In this document: piece by piece, positions 10,195 to 20,500 of the stretch
Layout: every line of letters starts with the position of its first letter
Numbering within the stretch: position 1 is the first letter of the stretch
Assembly: GCF_905163445.1 (NCBI RefSeq)
Contig: NC_053182.1
Span: 7,192,001-7,256,000 of the forward strand
DNA from: Pararge aegeria
Lineage: Eukaryota > Arthropoda > Insecta > Lepidoptera > Nymphalidae
DNA length: 64,000 nucleotides
Reading direction: 5' to 3'
Made by a program: the position numbers and the translations under genes
The notes under the pieces: generated by a model
What the model was told of the DNA's origin: nothing
Seen by the model: only the letters and a program-made list of their open reading frames with translations
Databases searched by the model: none

Positions 10195-13100
10195 CCATCA
10201 TCATCACCATCATCATCATCATCATCATAATCATCAACAACAACAACAACAACCCATTACCGGCCCACTACAGGGCACGGGTCTCCTCTCAGAATGAGAA
10301 GGGTTTAGACTGTAGCTGGCTAAGTGCGAATTGGTCAACTTCACACGTCGTTGAGAATATTATGAAGAACTCTCAGGCGTGCAGGTTTCCTAACAATGTT
10401 TTCCTTCACAGTTTAAAAAATTGCTAAATTAAAACGCACATAATTCCGAAAAGTTAGTGTTGCGTGCCGGGGCTCGAACTCGGTCTCCACGAAAGGAAAA
10501 CCGAAGCCACACCCACAGTGGCGTGCACTTCATACATGCACAAAAGCACTGCATACCCTAAAATTGAAATATAGCCCGTATAAGAGGAGGATTTGGTCCA
10601 TTTTCCTGGTGTATGCATACCCTGGTAAGAAACCCAGTGCACGCCACTGCACACCCACTAGGCTATCACCACTCCATGCATTCGAACATGCTAGCCTTAA
10701 AACTATAAGAGCTTCGGCCAATAATATAGTAGACTAACGGACCCGGCAAACTTTGCCTTCCCGGCAAAACAGCGCCAACCATGTCAAACTGTATTTTCAA
10801 ACCGTCCAAGAACATATTGAGATATACACACAAAACTCTTAATCGGTCCAGCCGTTTAGGATGAGATAGGTTCCAAACACTCTTACAGAAGAATTAAATT
10901 AAATACCTTTCGGGCTTTCACATATTCTTTTATTTTTTTTATTCTTCTAATATGTTTGTGGTAATAACAGAGTATGGTGTCTTAATGTATTCTCTGTTGG
11001 ATGGACACCATAAATTTCCTCACAGGTACAAAGAAAATTTAACAGAAAATACAAAGAGTTTGTTTGTTTTTTTTTTTCTCGTTTTTCTGAGTGATGTACA
11101 AATAAAGAGTATAAAAAAAATAAAAATAAAGTATACTCGCAATTATTTAACAGGTGATGTAGGTCGTAGGATAAAAATGCGTGCTCCGTATCTGAAGCTA
11201 TAACTAGCAAGGTGAGTCCCGCCGGGTTGCATAGCAAGGCCCGCAGACGCGCCGGTCGTCGCATTGCTTGATGACTGCTGTACTGCAGGAGTGATACCGA
11301 ACTGAAAGAGAGTCGAAAATGATAATAGAACGTAAGAAGAGGGGTGTTAGATTGACACGTGTATATGTGACTGTTGGTGGCATCGTAACTCCCAAACGAA
11401 TGGACCGATTTTGATGCGGTTTTTTTTGCTTGAAAGCTGACGTAATCTAGATAGTTCTTAGCTATAATTTATTTAGCTAGAAAGTAAATACAAAAAAGTT
11501 CAAGAAACGCAGTCAATTTAAAAACAAAACAGAAACTTAATTTTTAGTACAGATATAATTATTATATACAGGTTTAAATAAAAAATACCAGAAAGCTCTC
11601 GGCCTGTAGTTGTATACATTAACACTAAAAACTTTTGTTCTAAGAGTTTTTTTCTTTTCTACTCTATAGTTTATGAAATAAAATATTAAAATATTGAATA
11701 TTTTACATAGATACTCTATTTTTATTTACTCTGTAATGTGACATCGGCAACAGCGCGCGAACGACGACTCTATCGTGCGTGCTAGTAGCTCTGGCAACAG
11801 AGACATGTATTTGGTTACACAGTGTAATGCCACTTTAAAGAAATAACATGGTTTATTATTTATTTATTTTTTAATTTTGAAAAGTCATAGAACAAAAGTT
11901 TATAGTTTCAATGATAGGAACTTTGAAGCCTAACGCTTTCTGGTATTTTTATTTATCCATGTATACTTACAAATACATTTCGACGTGAAAAGAAACACAA
12001 ACAAGATTGAATTTGGTTAATTAAAGCCTACCTAATACATGACATAAATGGTATGCGCCAATTTTTATGTCTTCTCCTTCCATTGAAAGTAAACATATAA
12101 TATGTTTTAATTGCCTATTGATCGAAAATTTGCCATTCCGGTTATTTTGAAATCAACTTACTCAGAGAAATCTAAATAACTCTTCTTCTTGGAATTATCG
12201 TATTGTTGTGGCCCAATATTTGAAAATTCTAAATTGGGTATCAAAGGATCAGCCTTCTTACCTATGGATATCTGAAAAGAACGAATATCTTTATGTTTTT
12301 TGTTTGAATAACTCAATTATATATTACAAGCTTCCGTCAATAATTTACTAGATATGCTTTCGGGAGTTGAAAACCATCTGTGAAAAATGAGATCTCGGCC
12401 ACGATTGGGACAGCCATTTACATTATCTAGAGTTAGTTATCTTAGTTAAGTCACGCTGTATCTTTAGCATCCATTAAATTTATCGATGAACTACTAATAA
12501 AACAAAGCCATCTATGATAGTAATCCGAACAAGTATTTTCCATGCAAAATTTGTTATATCTCCTATTCATTTGATTTTTTACACCATGGTTGGTTGAAAA
12601 AATTAATGATGTCTTTTTCGCGTTACTTAAATAGATTTTATATAATATTGAAAAAGGAGTATTAACTTACTGAATTAAACGGATTAGTCCAAAATAGGTG
12701 AGCAGTCTCTTTGCTCACAATGTTCCTTTTACCCTAAAAACAAAATTCTCTAAAAATTCAACACAAACAGTAACACAATAATTTGGTTTCATACCAACCA
12801 TATGGTATCATCTGTCAAATAGATTCATAAATGCTTTACTCTTAAGATTTGGAACTAAGACAAAAATGAAGAAAGCATATTTCAATTCTTCTTGAATTTA
12901 ATGAAGATCATAAGTTAATATAAGCCAATGTTCTCTCGTAGATCTTTACTGCATGGACAGTTGAACACAATATTAATTAGCCTGTATATGTAAATGTACC
13001 ATTTCATGTTACATGTAACATTTCTTTTAATTAAATTAGTTTTTCTAATAATTATAAGTACTAAACCAGAATCAGGAGTATCTCTTTTTTCAACCCCTGT

Positions 13101-15702
13101 TCCTCGGAGAGCAATCTATACTGTAGGGTCAAGTTATTATTTCAACTAACATTGGATAGTACTTGTCACAGCCAGCAAACAAGCATTGGTGCAGCATACA
13201 AGGTCTAAACTCAGAATACATCTCTTTTTTTTATCCCATTACAAGGCATTGACGGCAATCTCACCTGGCAATATGTGATGATACAGTTTAAACTGTAAGG
13301 TAAATAGGAGGCACGTCTTTTTTTGTAGGGTGCCACAGCCAAAGCCCACCAGACCAGTGAAAATTTAGAAATTGTTCAAATTGTCTCTGCCTGGTTATTG
13401 AAACTGGGTCTGTTGTGTAAAGTTTTAAAATTAGGGAAAATTGATAAAAGTATGTTAAGCTTACAAGTGGCTCATAAGTTGATTAACTACCTTTACTGTC
13501 CGAAAAAATTGTATTTAATGGTTGTTGTTACCTGGCTGTTTTTGAACTGTGCCAGTAGTTTTTCATTAATATTTCTAAACGCTGTGTGTATAGATATTGA
13601 GGGTACTGCCTCAGGCACGCACTGTGGTTTGTATGATTTGAAGAGGCCAAGCAGAACTTGAATCTGTCTAAACATATTCTGCAAAAAAAAGATTTATTTT
13701 TTTAATGAATTTACAGTACTTCATATTCGCTAAAGGATGCTCATGCTGAATTGCTATTAAATGCAATAAGTTAATGTAAGAGTATATTGCATATTATACC
13801 TTTTTACCTTCTCTCTTCTTGGCTAAATCAAGTAATTCCAGAACTCTTTTTCTAGTTACATCAGTTGGTTTTGTCAATGTGTACAAAAGCTTCATAACGT
13901 AAGGTGTCTGAAAATAGCAAGAACTCATAAAATAATAAATGGATGGCACAAAGGCGTAATGGCCTAGTGGTTAAGACTAAGGCTTCACTTTCAAGGGGAC
14001 TAAATTTGACCCATAATACACAACTCTGAAATCTTTTTGAAATTATGTGCATTTTATGAAATTAAATATCACTCGCTCATCTTGTGTTATACTAATTTTT
14101 CTATAATTATTAGAGAATATATGTTTAATGTAGTGTAAGCGTCAGAATGTGTTACCACTTATAAGCCAATAAAAATACAATCTTACCAATGCTTCATATG
14201 TCAACAATGTATAAAACACTTCATATCCTACATCCAAAGCATTCCTGTCTATTGAGTCTGTATCCATAGCGGCTAAAAAATAATTACACGTTTTTAAAAT
14301 CATGAATAGCAATGAAGACTTAGTGATGTACTACCATTGCTAAAAGCAGTGTTATTTCGAAATTGTAGTTATATATATGACACCTTGATCAGTGGTGATA
14401 TAAAATGAAGAAAATCTCCAGTATGAGACATAAATACTTAAGGGTAGGCTTTTTATAACTCTTACAATGCCTATCCAAAAGTTTTTTTAAACTTGTAATG
14501 GAGATTTTCTTCATTTGATATCATCTGCATACCCTATGCATACTCTCTATGCTCACCACTGACCTTCATGACCCTAAAATAAATATATTAATTTAGTATC
14601 ATGAGCATTCCCAATATTAAAATTATACAGTTTTAAGCAAAGTTTTAGTAAGCCCCAAAGTCAAAGTATTGCCTTGTCCTAGCTATCTGTCCTCGTCTAG
14701 GGATGGTAACTATAATCTTTTAGCAACATGTCTAGCGCAGTGGTGCGAGCTATGGATTTTAGTGAGCTTGTGGTTTTTCTGATTTTTCCCTGGTCTGGTC
14801 TGGTGGAGGGCTTGGGCCATAGCTAGTTACCACCCTACAGACAAACACGCCTGGCTAAGTGATTTTGTGTTCTGGTACAATGTCTTGTAAATACCAATTT
14901 GAGTTCTGTATTTAATATAACTCCCATACCCCTAAAAGGTCACCCAGCACCATCTTACACACACATGTGCGTCACATAGAACTAGGTAAGTTTGTCATCT
15001 GGAACTAACTTGTAGTGGAATGCAAGAAAGTTTATTTTTTTAATAGTATTCCATTTTACCAAACTAGAATATTTATTACTTTTTAACTTCTATATGTTTG
15101 TTAATTTGTTGATACCTATGTTCAGCTTAACCGTTGAAGTGATCTTGATGTAATTTGACACACTTGCATCCTAGAGATCAACATATGATAATATTTATCC
15201 CGGTAAAACTGCTGGTTACCCACAGGGTTAGCCTGTTACTATCATGTACAACCAGGAATAAAGAATAATACTGTACCTGTGAGCCAGTCCAACAGGAAAC
15301 CAGTTCTTGAGGCATTACTTGAGCTGTCATAATTTGCAAAAATCCATTGTAAAGAATAGGCTACAGTTTTTTGTTTTACTTTTTCTTGAGGCACTATGCA
15401 AACACCAAGGTTCACCCATTTTGGAATAGCTGTAAAATCAAATATACAATTCAGACTAGCCGTATCGTCGTATATTAATTTCCATTGCTGTGGGAGCTTA
15501 AGTCAATTTAGATATTTTTATTATATGACTTACGTATACTCAAGTTTAGCCAGACTTTAAATAGAGTGTGAAAGTCTCCATAGTCCAAACCAACTGTTTC
15601 AACAAGGTAGCCCAATTCATCTATCTTGCTTTGAAATAATTCTTTATCAAAACCTTTCTTTAGCGATTTGATGTAGTCTATAATTTCATCTACATCCGCC
15701 AT
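4708..15702 (-). CDS. CENPI: Centromere protein I (CENP-I / Mis6), inner kinetochore
   Basis: Component of the constitutive centromere-associated network. Placed coding exons, 5' to 3': 15702-15534, 15429-15277, 14272-14187, 13907-13800, 13678-13532, 12733-12671, 12271-12162, 11301-11137, 9805-9673, 8556-8410, 7142-7010 and the last, 5089-4708. The first eleven join in phase to 471 codons. One exon of length 1 mod 3 is missing before the last exon, which adds 126 residues. Alignment with vertebrate CENP-I (from memory) is clear: TPYVMKLLYTLTK against CPYVCHLLYLLTK, RVLELLDLAKK against RVRKLLDLQAK, FLNRLATYQSTLLQGL against FLDTIIRAECFLQEGF, and YRNIFTAAKRR against YRKNLTAAKK. The start ATG at 15702 opens MADVDEIIDYIKS. 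The acceptor at 9806 was chosen over a nearer-consensus AG because only it keeps phase. Expected size is about 650 residues, against about 756 in human. Confidence 0.88.
5974..6053. repeat. Second tandem pair of near-perfect hairpins
   Basis: Hairpin 1 has 14-bp arms at 5974-5987 and 5996-6009 with an 8-nt loop. Hairpin 2 has 17-bp arms at 6014-6030 and 6037-6053 with a 6-nt loop. Only four bases separate them. All arms are fully complementary. Their sequences are unrelated to the hairpins near 3.4 kb, although the arrangement is the same. They lie in an intron of the CENP-I gene. Confidence 0.88.
6189..6600 (-). other. Coding-like block, possible CENP-I exon with unresolved junctions
   Basis: One minus-strand frame stays open for over 130 codons and has a protein-like composition. 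It begins near RAKLILPFSLDTLRYLDGVL and later reads ENFTSFARLYRIC, ending in a TAG at 6189-6191. The start resembles the stretch of CENP-I (LVVLFPP...SLDTSILNQLC in vertebrates) that should precede the final exon, and the position is right. However, the only nearby acceptor (before GGCTAAACTC) gives the wrong phase from exon 7142-7010, and no donor gives the phase the last exon needs. A LINE tail abuts the block on its upstream side. It may be a disrupted exon or an unrelated insert. Confidence 0.4.
6601..6725 (-). mobile_element. 3' tail of a LINE-like element with (ATTC)n end
   Basis: On the minus strand this reads '...gtggtgtacaataaaagtgtattcattcattcattcattc'. A short tetranucleotide run (about 6618-6639) closes the element. 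Related 3' tails are seen at about 38340-38480 and 50740-50880. Confidence 0.55.
7520..7830 (+). mobile_element. Dispersed repeat / retroelement fragment
   Basis: Begins with the 'gactgcaatcacacctgatggtaagcgatgatgcag' type of sequence, seen in diverged form at several other places in the window, and continues into a broken coding-like stretch (ENGSWKSIPDP). Typical of a degraded non-LTR element. No intact domain. Confidence 0.5.
7904..8037. mobile_element. hAT-type MITE, copy 1, 8-bp target duplication ATCAGAGC
   Basis: A 134-bp element with ends CAGTGGCGTGCAC and (inverted) GCACGCCACTG. It is flanked by the perfect 8-bp direct repeat ATCAGAGC at 7896-7903 and 8038-8045. It has no coding capacity. 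An 8-bp duplication with CA-G ends is the signature of the hAT superfamily. Intronic in CENP-I. Confidence 0.88.
8175..8385 (-). mobile_element. tRNA-like SINE, copy 1
   Basis: The minus strand carries a box-A-like 'ggcgcagtgggc' and a box-B-like 'gggttcgactccc', followed by a body with 'atgaatgtttttcagtgt' and a tail with 'gctacgcttactttggggcta'. The same order recurs at seven further sites in the window, on both strands. Confidence 0.8.
9047..9189. mobile_element. hAT-type MITE, copy 2
   Basis: Ends CAGTGGCGTGCAC and GTGCACGCCAATG (one change in the last bases). Flanks ccggggag (9039-9046) and ccgggggg (9190-9197) form an 8-bp duplication with one mismatch. The interior is related to copy 1 ('ttttagggtatgcag', 'ttgtgcatgtatgaag'). 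Confidence 0.82.
10138..10240 (+). repeat. (CAT)n microsatellite
   Basis: About 100 bp of CAT/CAC trinucleotides followed by (CAA)n. The apparent polyhistidine reading frame across it is a product of the repeat. Intronic in CENP-I. Confidence 0.9.
10243..10500 (+). mobile_element. Dispersed lepidopteran repeat ('cccattaccggcccactacagggcac' family)
   Basis: Contains the ordered words 'ccactacagggcacgggtctcctctcagaatgag', 'cacacgtcgttgagaatattatg' and 'ctctcaggcgtgcaggtttcc'. Diverged relatives occur near 38655-38790, 40700-40835, 40840-40990, 52735-52810 and 54330-54600. The element class was not determined. Confidence 0.6.
10516..10649. mobile_element. hAT-type MITE, copy 3, 8-bp target duplication CACACCCA
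   Basis: A 134-bp element with ends CAGTGGCGTGCAC and GTGCACGCCACTG. The perfect direct repeat CACACCCA lies at 10508-10515 and 10650-10657. Same length as copy 1. It is inserted within or next to the dispersed repeat at 10.24-10.5 kb, so it is the younger of the two. Confidence 0.9.
10960..11135 (+). mobile_element. LINE-like 3' tail
   Basis: Contains 'atgtacaaataaagagtataaaaaaaataaaaataaa', an A-rich terminus resembling the one near 50.8 kb. It lies directly downstream of the CENP-I exon ending at 11137, so it touches that exon's splice donor. Confidence 0.45.
14390..14561. mobile_element. hAT-type MITE, copy 4, fold-back variant
   Basis: Starts CAGTGGTGATAT and ends CTCACCACTG. Flanks accttgat and accttcat are an 8-bp duplication with one mismatch. 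The interior has long inverted arms (14403-14420 with 14499-14516, 18 bp exact), so the whole element can fold back. It shares interior sequence with the partial copy near 38.1 kb. Intronic in CENP-I. Confidence 0.78.
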
Positions 15703-17535
15703 CGTCTTAAGTTATAAATTATAATAACGTCTCACGAACACGGTATCACAAGATTCAAATCAAAATAAATAATAAAGGAATAATCAGATTCACTTCACAG
15801 AATTCAAAAATAAAAATACGTTACAGTTTGACCACAGATTTCGACCATGAAAATAATCTAAGGACAGATTATACACTACATATGCTACGTTAACCATAGT
15901 AAACCACAAAATGTGCAAATGACAGCTAGATTTTTTTTTTATAAAACTTGATTGCAACTCATACTTCAAGCTATTTTTAATTTCAAATAGACAATGTAGA
16001 ATCGATAATTTCTATCAATTTCAAACTTCAGAAGGAGAAAATTATAATCTCCAAAAAACTGAGCAAAAAACGCTATAGAAGTGAGAATAGAAGAATATAT
16101 TAGCATTAGTGAATTTTCATTTCCTCGTCAATGTCATAGTAATACAAGCGTATAAATGTAATTTTAAAAAAAATGACAGTTATTACAAAACAAAACATTA
16201 GTCAATATAAACAAACGACTTTTAAAACTTTTACCTAAGTTTAAACAATCGTGATTACTACAAGATTGATAATCTTAACGACAATTTTGCTTGGCCCGCT
16301 CCGCTCTCATCTCTCGCAAGATAGTAATATTTTATAGATTTTTTAAACTGTAAAATGATGATGAAAAAGAGCAATCTGTAACATTTCAAAAGTGCAAAGA
16401 AGGCCTACTTGCAATAAATCAATTCTGAAATTTAATGCAATATTAATTTTGATAAATTAATATCTGCATAAAAAAAACTACCTCTAATTCGTAAATATGT
16501 ATGTGTACCAACTATATATTTGAGACCAGAAGCTGTCAGCGGCCACCCCCTCTGATGTCGTGGAGACCTCGGGCTCTTATCACGATGTGCTCTCGCGCTT
16601 GGCCCACTCCCCCCGTGACGCCGTAGCAACCCCTCAGGTGGATATCGCAAAGTGTCCGTCCGAAAATTATGAAATTCTCAGCGGCCTGTCCTCCCTGGCA
16701 CAGTAGTGAGCACAGTGGAAAACAGTATAACGGTGCGGTCATTTAGAAATTAATAATTTAAAAATTTACAAGGGAGGCTGCAGCCCTGGCTAATGGCTAG
16801 GTATTGACAATGACGAGTCACCGAGTGTGTTTCACTTTTGTTATTTATTTAAATGCAGTAAAAATAAGTTATTACTAATGATTTCAGTATAAAATGGTAT
16901 TGTTAAATTTTATGTAGGTAACCCTAAAATTCAGAGACAATAAATAACTTTCCGTTAATAGATCGAAATTCTATTCCAAACAAGAAATGTCAAACCACTT
17001 AGTGAATTAGAGTTGTGACATACAATTGAATTAAGTCGATTATATTCTAAAATAGATATCGATAATTCCAATTTGACATAAGATATACAATTTATATCTT
17101 TAACTTTGGGGTTAAATTAAAGGCTGGAATAGTTTTCTTTGAATTAAAGTAAAATTTGAAATATTCAATTAAATGTCTTTTTGTTACATTATCATACAAA
17201 TCTTATAATAAAGAGTAATTTTGCAAATTTTTCAGAATTTTGATTTACTTAAACCGAAACCGTATTCTTATTAAGTAGAAATAAAATGTTATAATTTTTT
17301 TTTTAATTAATACTTAGGTTTAAATGCATTCAAACTTAGTTTATCGATTCTTTGCATTCGATATCGAGTACAATCGATATAAAAGTATCGAGAGAGTACT
17401 TGTATTTACTTGAATCGGTATCCCTAGTTTGAAGTAAACAGTATGGATATTTGCCAGTAGATTATTTTATAAAAATATGGTTAAAATCATTAAATTTAAT
17501 GCAATTTTATGAGTGTAATGGATTAAGGTTCAAAC
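15703..17535. other. Intergenic region between CENP-I and EMSY start codons
   Basis: Head-to-head spacing of about 1.8 kb, which should contain both promoters. It is AT-rich. The stretch 16280-16440 is a diverged dispersed repeat ('catctctcgcaagatag', 'aaaagtgcaaagaaggcctacttg') related to 43060-43280. The stretch 16520-16740 is more GC-rich, but I could not assign it. No conserved coding sequence was seen. Confidence 0.5.
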
Positions 17536-20500
17536 ATGTGGCCTATGCTTCTTAATATGACACGCGACGAATGTCGACGGACGCTTAGAAGACTCGGTAT
17601 ATATTTAGTTTTATAAATGGCATTCGTTTTCCCTCCTATGGTTTTCTTCAACAATGCTTAGATCGCTGCAACTTGTTATATTGTGATTTGTGACTGTATT
17701 TATGTCTTATATTCATTAATGCTTTGTTTACTTATAGAATTAGAAGCCTACTCGAGTATGATGACTGTGTTCAGAGCACAAGGGGAATTAGAAGACAACA
17801 GAAAAAAGTTGCTTGAGGAACTACGCGCTGTTTTACATATAAGCAGCGATCGTCACAACGCCGAGGCGCGTCGCGTGTCTAATGACGAGCTCCTAGCTAC
17901 AATTGCAGAACAGTAAGCTTACAACATGATATTGCATTGAGCTCAACATTTATTTTTAAACAGTAGTGGACCACAACTAACTTTAAGATGGCTGAATCCT
18001 ATCCATACCAGTATGTTTTATACCTGTGGACTGCTCATAATTGTTTCCAAAGAGTTTAAAAAACATTTCTAATGGGATTTATAATTATGTGTATAATGTA
18101 TATATCTTATTTTGTCTTGGCCATATAGATGTTTGAATTGAAAGTTTGCCATATCTGATACAATATTGAGAATCTCATAAATTAACACATATTAGGTTAT
18201 AAACAAATAAGTAGTCAAGGAGTTTTTAGAAGCCATTCATTTACAATTGCATGTTTATTTAAAGTTAAATTTGACAGATAACCTACATTTAGGCAATTTG
18301 ACAAAAAGGTTGAGCTAACTGAAATTTTGAACCACTAATATTATAATCATACTTCTTGCTAATATTCAACATGGAAATGTTCTGGAAAAATGCATCTCTA
18401 GGATTTTTTTTATTCCAGACAAATAGTATTATACCTACAGAAGGCAGTATTTTTAAAAATTGTAACTGTTAATTAAACTTTTACTAAAATACTTACTTTT
18501 GATTATTATTAGAAAAATTAAATAAATAAATAAATATACTACAACAATACACATCGCCACCTAGCCCCAAAGTAAGCGTAGCTTGTGTTATGGGTACTAA
18601 GATGACTGATGAATATTTTTATGAATTGTATATACATAAATACTTAGAAAATACATAGATTAGAAAAATTGTCTAAAAATAAAATCATTAAGGATGAAAA
18701 ATTTCCTACAATTTAAAAAGTTGTTTCTAATAATCAAGACATCAAACTCACATATTTTTATTGTTTTCTAACATGCTAGTTTTTGGTATCTATGTTATTT
18801 ATTTGAATTAAATCATTCAGAAAATATTATGTCCAGAAAAAAATAATAGTCTAGCCTGCTACCATTTTAGACTACATCCCTCTTGCCACCAAGTGAAGAA
18901 CTCTTGTAAAATTATGTAAAAACTTGCAGCCTTTTGTTTAAAACTTGTGAAACCAGAAAGATTGTGGTTGAAACATATTAAATTTATACTAGGGTGAAAA
19001 ATAAGAATTATGTACCTAAGGCACAATGAAACTATGATTTAGAATTTCACTAACTTAATTACATAGTTTTAACCACCTTGAATAAATAAATATACAAATG
19101 AATATACTACAACAATACACTCATCGCTATCTAGTCCCAATTTAAACGTAGCTTGTGTTAAGGGTACTAAGATGACTAATGAATATCTTTTATAAATAAT
19201 ATACATTAATACTTAGAGAATACATACAAACACCCAGACACTAAAAAACATTCATGCTCATCACATAAACATTTTCCAGTAGTGGGAATCAAACCCACAG
19301 CCTTGGACTCAGAAAGCAGGGTTGCTGCAAACTGCGCCAATCGGCTGTCAAATAACATGAACAACATGAACAAATGCTGTTGTATAAATTTGGTAGCATC
19401 AGAGTAAAATAGCATTCAAATGCACTGTGAATTCATGCCATCACAAAAAAAAATCATTTTCTATTCAATTCTTTAACAGCAAAAAGTCAGTAATCTTTAA
19501 AATACTTAAAAGTATTTTGACTTCTAACATTTCAAATGTCTTTTTTATAGGACTTAAACTGATTTTTATTATCTTGTGCATAAAAATGTATAATGATAGA
19601 AAATAAAATGTTATTCCTACAAAAATAATATCTATGAAAAATACACTTTACTTTAAAAATACACTAGGACAAAATTAGGCAGTAATGGAAGTATTGGTAA
19701 ATTTGGTATTTGCTAAGCATTACCAAAATCCTAAAAGAAACCTAACATTTTACATTTTAATATCTGTAACTTGAAAAAACATGGTACACACTGTAATCCT
19801 CTACCTGTGAAAGATAAAAATTCTAAAAATCGTATTTTATACAGGTTAATCTGTTATTTTGTGATTACAAACTGACACCTAAATATATTTATGCATTTTA
19901 TGGTTGCAGTTTGTTTTTTTTTAAATCTAAATAGCAGCCAGGGGAATAACATGTATTAATCAATGGCTCAAATCAATAATTTTTTTAAGAAAAAACCATG
20001 TATGATTCAATGGCCCAAATCAATACATATTTTTTTAAAGAAAACACCTTATGAAGTGTTAAGTTTCCAAAGTTAAAGTATCAAAGTCAAAGTCAAATAT
20101 TTCTTTTGAATATTTCATTAGTGCTTATTAGAAAAATTTTGATGCTTTCATTACATACACAATGTGTATCAATTTTTTACTGAATATTATTTAAAACTAA
20201 CATTAAACATACATATTGAATCTAAAGTATTGATAACAATTTAATAAAGTCTATATTTACCAAGAAACATGTCTACAAAAAATCAAACAATATGAGTGAA
20301 ACTGTAAATTTATTTTTTATTAAACAACAAGTAAAGGTACCAGAGAGAGTTAAAAGGCCAGCAGGTCTATCATGTCTGCCACAAGATAGGTATCGCTACC
20401 TGTCATATTTTTTTAAAGAGATGGACAATATAATGGGCAGACATAATTTTGTCACAGTATGCTAGGCCCATAGATATTACATTAAATAAATAAAATTGTT

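Noticed and set aside
10103..10297. Open frame encoding a long run of histidines
   Set aside because: It is the translation of the (CAT)n microsatellite in an intron of CENP-I, with no domain on either side.
11137..11301. Second frame of the exon (FGITPAVQQSSSN ... to a stop) as the true reading
   Set aside because: The other frame aligns with CENP-I over about 40 residues (PARLRALLCNPAGLTLLV ... LLNNC) and keeps phase with the upstream exon.
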